Assembly: GCF_013342145.1 (NCBI RefSeq)
Contig: NZ_JABUQZ010000001.1
Coordinates: 2,604,001-2,668,000, forward strand
DNA: 64,000 nucleotides
Origin: Haloterrigena gelatinilytica
GTDB lineage: Archaea; Halobacteriota; Halobacteria; Halobacteriales; Natrialbaceae
Direction: 5' to 3'
The notes below the pieces were generated by a model. It ran no database searches. It was given only the letters and a program-made list of their open reading frames with translations, and was not told where the DNA came from. The position numbers and the translations under genes are program-made. Of this stretch, positions 49,946 through 58,762 are shown piece after piece (position 1 is the first letter of the stretch; every line of letters starts with the position of its first letter).

Positions 49946-50893
49946 ATGACAGCACTCGACCTTTCGGGCGTCTTCCCGGCGATGTGTACGCCCTTCGACG
50001 AGGACGAACGGATCGACTTCGAAACGCTCCAGACCGACGCGCAGCGACTCGAGGCGGCGGGCGTCGACGGGCTCGTTCCCGTCGGCTCGACCGGCGAGTC
50101 GGCGACGCTGACCCACGACGAACACGTGGAGGTCGTCGAGGCGGTCATCGAGGCCGTCGACGACGTCCCCGTCATCGCGGGCACGGGCTCGAACAACACC
50201 CGCGAGGCGCTGGAACTCTCCGAGCGGGCCGCCGACGCGGGCGCCGACGGCCTCCTGCTCATCTCGCCGTACTACAACAAGCCCGAACAGCGCGGGCTGA
50301 TCGAACACTACGAAACGATCGCGGACGCCGTCGACCTGCCCCAGATCGTCTACAACGTCCCCTCGCGGACGGGCCGCAACATCGAACCCGACACCGCGGT
50401 CGAACTCGCCGCCCACGAGAACATCGCGGGCTACAAGGCCGCCAGCGGTGATCTCGGTCAGATCGGCGAGATCGCCGAGCGAACGACCGACGAGGACTTC
50501 GCCGTCCTCTCGGGCGACGACGCGCTCACGCTGCCGACCCTCTCCGTCGGCGGAACCGGGACGATCAGCGTCTGCGCGAACATCGAACCCGAACTGACCT
50601 GCGCGATGGTCGGCGCCGCGCTCGACGGCGACTACGCGCGCGCACAAGAGCTCCACCACACGCTGGGGCCGCTGTACCGCCACCTGTTCGTCGAGACCAA
50701 CCCGATCCCGGTCAAGGAGGCCATGGAGATCCGCGGCTACGGCCCCGCGCGCATGCGCTCGCCGCTGACCCGCCTCTCCGAGGAGTACCGCGAGGACCTC
50801 GAGGCCGTCCTCGCCGACCTCGAGGACGAGTCGACCCGCGCCGGTACCACCGACGCGAGCGACGAGGGAGCCGCAGTGGAGGGCGATCGATGA
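49946..50893 (+). CDS. dapA: 4-hydroxy-tetrahydrodipicolinate synthase
   Basis: A 315-residue class I aldolase that condenses aspartate semialdehyde and pyruvate, the committed step of lysine synthesis. Signatures are VPVGSTGESATLTHDEH (pyruvate-binding GSTGES), the Tyr in LPQIVYNVPSRTG, and the Schiff-base Lys in IAGYKAASGDLGQI. The C-terminal tail is acidic. Its stop overlaps the dapB start (ATGA), giving translational coupling, and it leads an operon of lysine genes reaching to 56691. Confidence 0.96.
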   Translation: MTALDLSGVFPAMCTPFDEDERIDFETLQTDAQRLEAAGVDGLVPVGSTGESATLTHDEHVEVVEAVIEAVDDVPVIAGTGSNNTREALELSERAADAGADGLLLISPYYNKPEQRGLIEHYETIADAVDLPQIVYNVPSRTGRNIEPDTAVELAAHENIAGYKAASGDLGQIGEIAERTTDEDFAVLSGDDALTLPTLSVGGTGTISVCANIEPELTCAMVGAALDGDYARAQELHHTLGPLYRHLFVETNPIPVKEAMEIRGYGPARMRSPLTRLSEEYREDLEAVLADLEDESTRAGTTDASDEGAAVEGDR

Positions 50894-51657
50894 CGGTTCG
50901 GATCGGCGTCACCGGCGCGACCGGCCGAATGGGTCGCGAAGTGATCGCCGCCGCCACCGAGCGCGACGACTGCGAGGTCGTCTTCGCGGTCAATCGGGAG
51001 CCGGACGGCGAGACCGTCGACGGCGTCGAGATCGAGCCGGCCGACGAGTTCGACTCGCTGGTCGTCGACCGCGAACCCACCGCGGTCGTCGACTTCACCG
51101 GCCCCGAGTCGGCCGTCGACTACGCCGAGGCCTGCGCGGACGCCGGCGTCGCCTTCGTCACCGGGACGACCGGCTTCGACGACGATCAACGCGCGGCGCT
51201 CGAGGCCGCCGGCGACGAGATCGCCGTCCTCCACGCGCCGAACTTCGCCCGCGGCGTGCAGGCGCTGGTCAACGTCGTCGGCGAGGCGGTCCGGAACCTA
51301 CAGGGCTACGACGTCGAACTCGTCGAGACCCACCACAATGGAAAGCGCGACGCGCCCAGCGGGACCGCGAACCGACTGCTCGAGGAGATCGAGGCGAACG
51401 GCGAGTTCTCCGAGCGCACGCACGGCCGCGAGGGCGAGGCCCCCCGCGAGGAGGCCGAGATCGGCGTCCACGCGCTGCGGGCCGGGGATATCACCGGCGA
51501 ACACGAGATCGTCCTCGCGGGCAACCACGAGGAAGTCCGACTGACCCACCGCGCGGAGGATCGTGGCGTCTTCGCCGCGGGCGCGGTCGACGCGGCGGTC
51601 TGGATCGCTGGACAAAAGGCGGGTCGCTACGACTTCGCGGACGTGATCGGAGAATGA
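50890..51657 (+). CDS. dapB: 4-hydroxy-tetrahydrodipicolinate reductase
   Basis: A 255-residue NAD(P)H-dependent enzyme. N-terminal Rossmann motif IGVTGATGRMGREVIAAA; the C-terminal substrate signature is VELVETHHNGKRDAPSGTA (HHxxKxDAPSGTA, with the general-acid His and Lys). The shorter-than-bacterial loop and the acidic surface are haloarchaeal. Its TGA overlaps the ATG of dapD by four bases. Confidence 0.97.
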   Translation: MTVRIGVTGATGRMGREVIAAATERDDCEVVFAVNREPDGETVDGVEIEPADEFDSLVVDREPTAVVDFTGPESAVDYAEACADAGVAFVTGTTGFDDDQRAALEAAGDEIAVLHAPNFARGVQALVNVVGEAVRNLQGYDVELVETHHNGKRDAPSGTANRLLEEIEANGEFSERTHGREGEAPREEAEIGVHALRAGDITGEHEIVLAGNHEEVRLTHRAEDRGVFAAGAVDAAVWIAGQKAGRYDFADVIGE

Positions 51658-52490
51658 GCGCACTCGAAAGCGAAATCAGCGAGCTGTGGGACCGCAAACA
51701 GAACGGCGACGTCAGCGCCGACACCGCCGGCGAGGACGAGTACGCTACCCTCGAGGCGTTCCTCGACGCCTTAGAGGACGGCGAGGTCCGCGCCGCGGAG
51801 AAGCAGGGCGACGCCTGGGAGGCCAACGAGTGGGTCAAGCAGGGGATCCTGCTGAACTTCGGCCTCCGGGAGATCCAGCGGTACGAACACGGCGGGACGA
51901 CGTACAACGACGTCCTGCCGCTGGCCGACTCGAGCGAGTACGGCGACCGCGGAAGCCGCAACACACCGGACGGCACCGTCGTCCGACAAGGCGCCCACAT
52001 CGGCTCGGGCTGCATCCTGATGAGCCCGGCGTTCGTCAACATCGGCGCCCACGTCGGCGACGGCACGCTCGTCGACTCCTGTGACACCGTCGGCTCCTGC
52101 GCTCAGATCGGCGAGAACGTCAAGCTCGGCGCCAACACGCTGATCGGTGGCGTGCTCGAACCAGTCGAGAACGCGCCGGTCATCGTCGAGGACAACGTCT
52201 CGCTCGGCGCCGGCTGTCGCGTCACCTCTGGCTTCGTCGTCGGCGAGAACAGCGTCGTCGGCGAGAACACGCTGCTGACGCCGCGCATCCCCGTCTACGA
52301 CCTCGTCGAGGAAGAGGTCATCTACGGCGAACTGCCCGCGAACCGGCGCGCGTTCACCCGCTTCGTCGAGTCCTCGATCAGCGACCACGACCTCTTCGAC
52401 GGCGGCGCCTACAAGCCCGCCGTGGTGGCTACTGATCTGGAGACGGAGACGCTCGAGGCAACTGAGCGCGAGGACGCGCTTCGAGAATAG
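51654..52490 (+). CDS. dapD: Tetrahydrodipicolinate N-succinyltransferase
   Basis: A 278-residue left-handed beta-helix enzyme. The N-terminal half is helical; the hexapeptide core begins at about residue 100: VVRQGAHIGSGCILMSPAFVN, quoted as GAHIGSGCILMSPAFVN, then VNIGAHVGDGTLVDSCDTVGS, and GGVLEPVENAPVIVEDNVSLG. It commits the pathway to the succinylase branch of DAP synthesis. The operon normally continues directly to lysA or dapE; here a toxin-antitoxin pair intervenes. Confidence 0.96.
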   Translation: MSALESEISELWDRKQNGDVSADTAGEDEYATLEAFLDALEDGEVRAAEKQGDAWEANEWVKQGILLNFGLREIQRYEHGGTTYNDVLPLADSSEYGDRGSRNTPDGTVVRQGAHIGSGCILMSPAFVNIGAHVGDGTLVDSCDTVGSCAQIGENVKLGANTLIGGVLEPVENAPVIVEDNVSLGAGCRVTSGFVVGENSVVGENTLLTPRIPVYDLVEEEVIYGELPANRRAFTRFVESSISDHDLFDGGAYKPAVVATDLETETLEATEREDALRE

Positions 52491-52551
52491 GCAGGCACGA
52501 TCAGCGAACTCGGGCGACTGTTTCGATTCTCGTCGATTCTAATGTGGGAAT

Positions 52552-52567
52552 CCACTAGATATAGTGG
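52552..52567. promoter_or_regulatory. Palindrome upstream of vapBC (putative autoregulatory operator)
   Basis: CCACTAGATATAGTGG (16 bp) has perfect 6-bp arms around GATA, with a TATA-like TAGATATAG within it. It lies 39-54 bases upstream of the antitoxin ATG at 52606. Such an overlap of promoter and palindrome is where VapB or VapBC complexes usually bind to repress their own operon. Confidence 0.6.
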
Positions 52568-52605
52568 GAGGTTTTTTCATCGTTCCCTCAGTAGTAGAGA
52601 CCGTA

Positions 52606-52857
52606 ATGAGCAAACGGGCCGAGGCAGACGATCGGGGTCGAATTGTTATCCCTCACGAGATCCGCGAGAAACACGGCGACCGGTACCGGGTCGTCGAACT
52701 CGACGATCGGGTCGAACTGATTCCACTGAAAGACGACCCGATCGAGGGGCTCCGCGATGCCGTCGGTGACGCCTTCGACGACAAATCGATCGACGAGATC
52801 AAGCGAGAGGCGCGCGAGGCCGCTCGAGAAGACGCGATAGACGACGTGAGTGAGTAG
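52606..52857 (+). CDS. AbrB/SpoVT-type antitoxin (VapB-like)
   Basis: An 83-residue protein. The swapped-hairpin AbrB domain lies at residues 1-45 (MSKRAEADDRGRIVIPHEIR, then RYRVVELDDRVELIPL). The helical C-terminal half (DAVGDAFDDKSIDEIKREAREAAREDA, quoted in parts) would wrap the toxin. It is six bases upstream of a PIN-domain gene, the standard VapBC order. ATG 52606 was preferred over an upstream in-frame start because the AbrB signature begins there. Confidence 0.92.
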   Translation: MSKRAEADDRGRIVIPHEIREKHGDRYRVVELDDRVELIPLKDDPIEGLRDAVGDAFDDKSIDEIKREAREAAREDAIDDVSE

Positions 52858-52863
52858 CGTTCG

Positions 52864-53244
52864 ATGATCTACGCCGATACGGACTTCTTCATCGCACTAG
52901 TGAAAGACGACGACTGGCTTCAGGATAGAGCGGCCCAGATTGCGCTCGAGAACGAGGGGGAGATCTACACCTCACGCGCAACGCTGCTCGAACTGCTCAT
53001 GATTTCTGACCGGTTCGAGTTCGATCGGATGGAGGCGCTCACCTACGCGCTCGAGATCGCGATGGTCCCCGAAGACGAAGACGTCCTGTTTCAGGCGGCG
53101 GACTACATGGAGCAAGACGGACTCACTCCGTTCGATGCGTATCACGTCGCCTACGCGGACGAGGATCCGCTCGTCTCGTCGGACAAATCGTTCGACGAGG
53201 TAACGAACGATCGGATCGCAATAGAGAAACGGGAACCCGAGTAG
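52864..53244 (+). CDS. PIN-domain ribonuclease toxin (VapC-like)
   Basis: A 126-residue PIN toxin. Acidic catalytic residues are in place: Asp5 (MIYADTDFFIAL), Glu43 (RATLLELLMISD), Asp91 (LTPFDAYHVAYA) and Asp107 (SSDKSFDE). It probably cleaves tRNA or other RNA when free, and is neutralised by the AbrB-type antitoxin upstream. The module is placed inside the lysine operon, between dapD and lysA, in the same orientation. It looks intact and functional. Confidence 0.93.
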   Translation: MIYADTDFFIALVKDDDWLQDRAAQIALENEGEIYTSRATLLELLMISDRFEFDRMEALTYALEIAMVPEDEDVLFQAADYMEQDGLTPFDAYHVAYADEDPLVSSDKSFDEVTNDRIAIEKREPE

Positions 53245-53295
53245 TCCAGAGCGAGACCCAAACGCTTGAATCCTCGCGGTTACTTTGACGCGATA

Positions 53296-54693
53296 ATGAC
53301 TACACTCGCGGAATCGCCGGCTGTCCGCCGGCTCGCCGACTGGGACGCGACGCGCCTCGAGTCGCTGGTCGGCGACTACGGCTCACCGCTGTACGCGCTC
53401 GACCTCGAGCGCGTGCGGGAGAACTACCGGCGCCTCGCGGCGGCGTTTCCGGACGCTGAAATCATGTACGCCGTGAAGGCCAATGCGCTCGGGGACGTCC
53501 TCGAGGCGCTCCACGAGGAGGGCGCGGGCCTCGAGTGCGCCTCCGCCGGGGAAGTGAAACGCGCGCTCGCGGCCGCCGAGGCGAGCGATAGGAGCGACGG
53601 ATTCGGGGTGGACGTCCACTACACGGCCGTCAACCCGCCTGCGCGGGATCTCGACTGGGTCGTCGACGCGTGGGAGGACCACCCCGAGCTGACGATCACC
53701 GTCGGCGCCGAAGACACGATCGACCGTCTCGAGGAACGCGGCTACGACGGGCGACTCTGCCTCCGCGTGAATCCGGGAATCGACGCCGGTCACCACGAGA
53801 AGGTCAAGACCGGCGCCGCCGCGAAGTTCGGCGTGCCGATCGAGCGCGCGGTCGACGTGCTCGCGGACGCCGCCGAGCGCGGGTTCGACGTCGTCGGCGT
53901 CCACGCCCACCTCGGCTCGGGCGTCTCGAGCGACCAACTGGACGACCACCGGGCGTTCGTCGCGCGGATGGGCGACCTCGCGCGGGAAGTAAACGACGCC
54001 CTCGAGGGCGACCTCGAGTTCGTCGACGTCGGCGGCGGCTTCGGCGTCCCCTACCGCGAGGACGAGGAACCGCTGGACCTCGAGGCCGTCGCCGAGGCGA
54101 CCCGCGAGGCGCTGGGCGAGGTCGACGCGCGGCTGACGATCGAACCCGGCCGCTACTTCGTCGCGGACGCGGGCGTCCTGCTGACCGAGGTCAACACCGT
54201 CAAGGAGGCCCGCGACACCCTCGCGGTCGGCGTCGACGCCGGGATGACGACGCTCTTGCGGCCCGCGATGTACGACGCCTACCATCCGATTCGGAACCTG
54301 ACCGCCGACATCGAAGTCGAAACCGATGACCCGTCCGATAACGGCCGCGAGACGGTCCCGCAGACGGTCGCCGGCCCCATCTGCGAGAGCGGCGACGTTT
54401 TCTGTTCCGACCGCGAACTACCGGCCAGCAGACGCGCGGACGTGCTCGCGATCGGCAACGCGGGGGCCTACGGCTACGAGATGGCCAACCAGTACAACTC
54501 CCGGCCCCGGCCCGCGTCGGTCGTCATCGACGGCGACGGCGACGACGCGGTCCGACTCGCCCGCCGACGCGAGACGTTCGACGACGTAACGCGAGTCGAG
54601 ACGAACGCGGCCGATCCGACGATCGAAAACCCGAGTCGGAATCGGAACGCGGATACCAACCGAGAAGCACATAACGACCACGATATACGATAG
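53296..54693 (+). CDS. lysA: Diaminopimelate decarboxylase
   Basis: A 465-residue fold-type III PLP enzyme making L-lysine. Signatures: YGSPLYALDLERVRENYR (start of barrel), MYAVKANALGDVLEAL with the PLP Lys (YAVKAN), VGVHAHLGSGVS, FVDVGGGFGVPY, IEPGRYFVADAGVLL, and the Cys motif GPICESGDVF. The last 45 residues are acidic and partly low-complexity. ATG 53296 fits the family N-terminus better than an upstream in-frame start. Followed four bases later by dapF. Confidence 0.96.
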   Translation: MTTLAESPAVRRLADWDATRLESLVGDYGSPLYALDLERVRENYRRLAAAFPDAEIMYAVKANALGDVLEALHEEGAGLECASAGEVKRALAAAEASDRSDGFGVDVHYTAVNPPARDLDWVVDAWEDHPELTITVGAEDTIDRLEERGYDGRLCLRVNPGIDAGHHEKVKTGAAAKFGVPIERAVDVLADAAERGFDVVGVHAHLGSGVSSDQLDDHRAFVARMGDLAREVNDALEGDLEFVDVGGGFGVPYREDEEPLDLEAVAEATREALGEVDARLTIEPGRYFVADAGVLLTEVNTVKEARDTLAVGVDAGMTTLLRPAMYDAYHPIRNLTADIEVETDDPSDNGRETVPQTVAGPICESGDVFCSDRELPASRRADVLAIGNAGAYGYEMANQYNSRPRPASVVIDGDGDDAVRLARRRETFDDVTRVETNAADPTIENPSRNRNADTNREAHNDHDIR

Positions 54694-54697
54694 CACG

Positions 54698-55528
54698 ATG
54701 AGCGTCCCATTCCAGAAGTACCACGGCACCGGCAACGACTTTCTAATCATTCAAGCGGACGAATACGTCCCCGATCGGGGCGCGCTCGCCGAACGCGAGT
54801 GCGACCGCGACGACGGCGTCGGTGCCGACGGCATCCTCTATCTCGCCCTGGAGGAGCGGTTCCATCCGCCGCGGGTCATCATGACGCTGGTCCAGCCCGA
54901 CGGCGCGACGGCTCCGATGTGCGGCAACGGCGCGCGCTGTGCCGCCGACTGGGCCATGGCGGAGACCGGCTCCGACAGCGTCATGATCGACACGCAGGCG
55001 GGGACCCTCCGCGCGGATCGCACGGACGAGGGGATCACCATCGAGATGGGCACGCCCACGTTCGACCCCGACGAGGTCCCCGTTCGGGCCGACGAACAGG
55101 TCTTCGAGGAGGAGATCGAGGGCCTCGAGGTGACGATGGTCAACACCGGCGTCCCCCACGCCGTCGCGTTCGTCGACGACGTCGACGACGTCGACCTCGA
55201 GACGGTCGCGCCGCCCGTACGATACGCCGACGCGTTCCCGGTCGGAACGAACGTCACGATCGCCAGTCCGGACGGCAACGGCGGCTTCGACCAGCGGAGC
55301 TACGAGCGCGGCGTGGAGGGCGAGACCGACTCCTGTGGCACCGGCGCGGTCGCCATCGCCGTCGTCGCGCGCCGACTCGGCCACACCGACGCCGACCCGG
55401 TCGACGTCCATCCGCCGGGCGGCGATCTGCGTGTGAGTTTCAACGACCGCGGGAACGCGACGCTCTCCGGCCCCGTCGAACACGAGTTCGACGGCGAAGT
55501 GACCGTTCGATCGCCGACGGAACTGTGA
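54698..55528 (+). CDS. dapF: Diaminopimelate epimerase
   Basis: A 276-residue two-Cys racemase. The N-terminal catalytic cysteine lies in QPDGATAPMCGNGARCAADWA, quoted as MCGNGARC, and the second in GVEGETDSCGTGAVAIAV (SCGTGA). It starts MSVPFQKYHGTGNDFLIIQ, the typical dapF start (KxxGxxNDF). Its stop overlaps the dapE start (GTGA). Confidence 0.96.
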   Translation: MSVPFQKYHGTGNDFLIIQADEYVPDRGALAERECDRDDGVGADGILYLALEERFHPPRVIMTLVQPDGATAPMCGNGARCAADWAMAETGSDSVMIDTQAGTLRADRTDEGITIEMGTPTFDPDEVPVRADEQVFEEEIEGLEVTMVNTGVPHAVAFVDDVDDVDLETVAPPVRYADAFPVGTNVTIASPDGNGGFDQRSYERGVEGETDSCGTGAVAIAVVARRLGHTDADPVDVHPPGGDLRVSFNDRGNATLSGPVEHEFDGEVTVRSPTEL

Positions 55529-56691
55529 GCGGCGACGACGGCGCGACGGCGGTCGAAGACGCCGCGTTCGCCGACTTCGACCCCGTCGAGTTCCTCGAGA
55601 CGGCCGTCCAGCGCGACTCCCACGAGGACGTCGGTCCGATGCGCGAGTTCCTCTGCGAGACGCTCGAGAGCCGCGGCGTCTCGCCCCGCGTCGACGGCGG
55701 CGGCAACGTGCTGGCGACCCGCGGATCGGCCGACGCCGAGACGCACGTCGTGCTGAACACGCACATCGACACCGTCTCGCCGCACGTTCCGTTCGAGCGC
55801 GACGAGAGCGGGAGCGAAGCCGGCGGGAGCGACGTGATCCGCGGCCGCGGCTCCTGCGACGCGAAGGGCCCCCTCGCCGCGTTGCTCGCGGCGTTTTTCG
55901 CCGTCGATCCGACCGAGGGACGGGTCACGCTCGCGATCACGCCGGACGAGGAGGTGCTCTCGACGGGCGCCTACGAACTCGTGACGGGCGAGGACTCGCC
56001 GACGCGCGACGCCGACGCCGTGATCGTCGGCGAGCCGACCGATCTCGACGTCTGTACGGCCGCGAAGGGCCGGTTTCAGGGAACGATTCACCTGACGGGA
56101 GCCAACGCCCACGCCGCGGAGCCGGAGACCGGCGCCAACGCGGTCGCGGCCCTCGAGTCCGTCCTCGCGGCGATCCGCGCCTTCGACGAGCGGGCGGACG
56201 CGCCGCCCGAGCACCCTCAGCTCGGCGCCGCGACGCTGACGCCGACCGTCGTCGAGGGCGGCGAGGCCACGAACCAGGTGCCGGCCGACTGCGCGCTGAC
56301 GGTCGACCGTCGCAGCGTGCCCCCGGAGACGGCCGACGAGTTCCACGCGGCGTTGACCGACCAGTTGGAGACGGCCGTTCCCGACGACGTCGGCGTCGAG
56401 TTCCGCTTTACCGACCGGCCGACGCCGTTCCTCGAGGCCTGGGACACCGACCCCGACGCCGAGATCGTCGACGTCCTCGCGGACGCGTCCGGGGGCGAAG
56501 TGCGGCCCTTCACCGCCGCGACCGAGGCCTCCTACTTCGCGGCCGACGCGCCGACGGTCGTCTTCGGTCCCGGCGTGCTCGCGGACGACGAGGGGGCGGT
56601 CGCCCACGCCCCGCGGGAGTACGTCCGCGTCGACGCCGTCCGGGCGGCGTCGCGAGCGCTCGAAGAGACGCTCCGAACGCTCGTCGCGTAG
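55525..56691 (+). CDS. dapE: Succinyl-diaminopimelate desuccinylase-type M20 peptidase
   Basis: A 388-residue M20 metallo-hydrolase, starting with GTG (VSGDDGATAVED) at 55525, overlapping dapF by four bases. Metal-binding motifs are VVLNTHIDTVSPH (first His-Asp), GRGSCDAKGPLAALL (Asp of the bridging SCDAKGP), ITPDEEVLSTGA (EE pair) and VIVGEPTDL. The dimerisation insert is present. Placed at the end of the lysine operon, it most likely removes succinate from N-succinyl-DAP, though ArgE-like activity cannot be excluded. Aminotransferase dapC is not in the window. Confidence 0.93.
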   Translation: MSGDDGATAVEDAAFADFDPVEFLETAVQRDSHEDVGPMREFLCETLESRGVSPRVDGGGNVLATRGSADAETHVVLNTHIDTVSPHVPFERDESGSEAGGSDVIRGRGSCDAKGPLAALLAAFFAVDPTEGRVTLAITPDEEVLSTGAYELVTGEDSPTRDADAVIVGEPTDLDVCTAAKGRFQGTIHLTGANAHAAEPETGANAVAALESVLAAIRAFDERADAPPEHPQLGAATLTPTVVEGGEATNQVPADCALTVDRRSVPPETADEFHAALTDQLETAVPDDVGVEFRFTDRPTPFLEAWDTDPDAEIVDVLADASGGEVRPFTAATEASYFAADAPTVVFGPGVLADDEGAVAHAPREYVRVDAVRAASRALEETLRTLVA

Positions 56692-56800
56692 CCGTCCGGG
56701 GAGCGACCGGGACGCGAGGAGCGGCTCCGGCCGAGTGAGACCGAGACCGATCCGATCGGGCGTTTTTTGTCGATACTGCCACACCTATCCGTATACGCAC

Positions 56801-57739
56801 GTGTCTCCCCTCGCCGTCGCCCCCGAAACCGCGTTCGCTCCGCTCGCCCTCGCCTCCGCCGGTTCGAACTGGACGACTCCCCTCGCCGCCGTCGTTCCGC
56901 GCCCGTTCTGGCTCCCGCTCGGAACGACGGTCGTCGCGCTCCTCGTCGGCGTCGTTCTCCTGGCCGCCGCCCCGTCGGTTACGCGAACGGTCGGCGACGA
57001 CATCGCCGAGCGGCCGGATCTCTCGTTCGCCGTCGGATTTCTCGGCCTGTTCGGACCGCTGGTCGTCGTGACGCTGCCGCTGGTTCTGTCGATGACGGTC
57101 GAACACCCGGCGGTCTCCGCGCTGACGGCGGTCGTCGCCGCGCCGGGACTGTTCGTCTGGGGAATCGCCGTGGTCGTCGGTAGCTGTCTCGGAGCCGTCG
57201 CGATCGGCGACCGACTCGCTCGACGGCGCGGCGACTCGGCGTCGCTCGTCCCGGCGGTCGTCGTCGGCGCCGTCGTCCTCGGCGCGAGCCAACTCGTCCC
57301 CGTGTTCGGCGCGCTGGTGGCGTTGGGACTGGCGACCGTCGCGATCGGAGCCGTCGCGCGACTTCGGTTCGACGTCGACGAGCGCCTGTTCGGCGGCGAC
57401 GCGGTCGGCGAGTCGACCGCGGGGTCGGCGACCGGTCGCTCGAGCGGCGGCCGGGAGACCGGATCGGACCGATCGCCGTCCGCCGCGATCTGGAACGGCG
57501 GAGACGAATCGGCCGGACGGTCGACAGACCGCGAGGGACGGTCGTGGGCGGGCGGGACGGAGGCCGTCCTCGAACGAGACGGCGATGACGATTCGAGCCG
57601 AGACGAGATCGACATCGTCGGGGACGACGAGAACTGGACCGTCGGCGGCTGGCAGTGGGACGCCGACGCGGCCGACGCGGTCGACGATGGGGACGGCGAC
57701 GCCGCGCCGTCTCGCGAGGAGCCCGCCGACGAACGGTAA
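56801..57739 (+). CDS. Haloarchaeal membrane protein with acidic cytoplasmic tail
   Basis: A 312-residue protein with one N-terminal helix (TTVVALLVGVVLLAAA) and about four more (SFAVGFLGLFGPLVVVTLPL; SALTAVVAAPGLFVWGIAVVV; LVPAVVVGAVVLGASQLVPV; GALVALGLATVAIGAVA), followed by an acidic disordered tail (residues 200-312) that ends in WQWDADAADAVDDGDGDAA. The region VVGSCLGAVAIGDRLARR is typical of bacitracin-resistance-like or export-regulator small membrane proteins, but no family is assigned. GTG 56801 was chosen; an earlier GTG at 56735 is also open and adds 22 residues. Confidence 0.65.
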   Translation: MSPLAVAPETAFAPLALASAGSNWTTPLAAVVPRPFWLPLGTTVVALLVGVVLLAAAPSVTRTVGDDIAERPDLSFAVGFLGLFGPLVVVTLPLVLSMTVEHPAVSALTAVVAAPGLFVWGIAVVVGSCLGAVAIGDRLARRRGDSASLVPAVVVGAVVLGASQLVPVFGALVALGLATVAIGAVARLRFDVDERLFGGDAVGESTAGSATGRSSGGRETGSDRSPSAAIWNGGDESAGRSTDREGRSWAGGTEAVLERDGDDDSSRDEIDIVGDDENWTVGGWQWDADAADAVDDGDGDAAPSREEPADER

Positions 57740-57918
57740 GGACGCACGGACGGCGCGCCGCCGTGAGCGGGGCGGCGGCAGCGGGAATCGACTTTGGCCG
57801 CAGCAGGACTCGAGTCGGCGAGCGCAACAGAATTTGCTCTTCGATCCGGTCGGACTCGAGGTACAGGGAATCGAAATCGCGACGGACGACCCGAACGTCT
57901 CGGTCCTGCCGTCCGATC

Positions 57919-58692
57919 TCAGGCGTACGTCAGGTAGTTCGAGAGGTAGACGACCGCGTTGTAGCAGCCGTGGATCAGCGCCGGGACGAGCAGGCTGCCG
58001 GAGAGTTCGTACAGCGTGCCGAGGTAGAGCCCCAGCGACAGCACCGTTCCGAGGCTCACGAGGACGGCCCCGAACTCCTCGCCCATGTAGACGGGGAGGT
58101 GGACGGCGGCGAAGACGAGCGCGGACAGGGGGACGGCGAGCAGCGTCGGAAACGCCTCGCCCAGCCGCGACTGGACGACCCCGCGGTAGAGCAGTTCCTC
58201 GCCGGGACCGGTCAGGAGGATCGCGATCGGAATGCCGACCAGAAACAGCACCGGGTGGTTGCGGTTCTGCTCGATGCTCGAGTGGGTCTCGCCCTCGCCG
58301 CCGGTACCGAACGGATCGAAATACTCGACGAGGCCGTGGTAGCCGACGACGACGAGAAACGCCCCGGCCAGTCCGAGGACGATCCACGCCAGATCCCAGA
58401 TCGTGGGGGAGCGGAGTCGAAGGAACGCGCGGGTGAACTCGCGGTCGAACCCCTCGCGACGAACGATCAGGTACGTCAGCGCGAGGCCGCCGGCCCCGAC
58501 GACGTTGAACGCGACCGAGGTGGATATCTGGGTGATCGCCTCGGCCTCGTAGCCGAGCGCGAACACCTGTCCCTGGACGCCGAGCGTCGCGGCGTAGCCG
58601 GTCAGCCAGCCGCCGAAGGCGAGGGCGAGACAGAGGACGACGACGCGGAGGCGCGCCGGAACCGTTCCGGCGATCGATCGACTCGAGGACAC
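57919..58692 (-). CDS. CPBP-family intramembrane metalloprotease
   Basis: A 257-residue membrane protein with about eight helices. The active-site motif EEllYRG occurs as TGPGEELLYRGVVQSRLGE (Glu-Glu and Arg) and the second motif as FAAVHLPVYMG (His). CPBP enzymes (CAAX protease and bacteriocin-processing type) have varied roles: prenylated-protein processing, self-immunity, or stress regulation. The role here is unknown. Start ATG 58692 leaves a short Ser-rich N-terminal tail. Confidence 0.9.
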   Translation of the reverse strand: MSSSRSIAGTVPARLRVVVLCLALAFGGWLTGYAATLGVQGQVFALGYEAEAITQISTSVAFNVVGAGGLALTYLIVRREGFDREFTRAFLRLRSPTIWDLAWIVLGLAGAFLVVVGYHGLVEYFDPFGTGGEGETHSSIEQNRNHPVLFLVGIPIAILLTGPGEELLYRGVVQSRLGEAFPTLLAVPLSALVFAAVHLPVYMGEEFGAVLVSLGTVLSLGLYLGTLYELSGSLLVPALIHGCYNAVVYLSNYLTYA

Positions 58693-58762
58693 GGTCGATC
58701 CTACCCACTACGGATAGAAATAGGTACTGACACGTCGGGTGGGCCCCGTCGGGCGACCCTCG

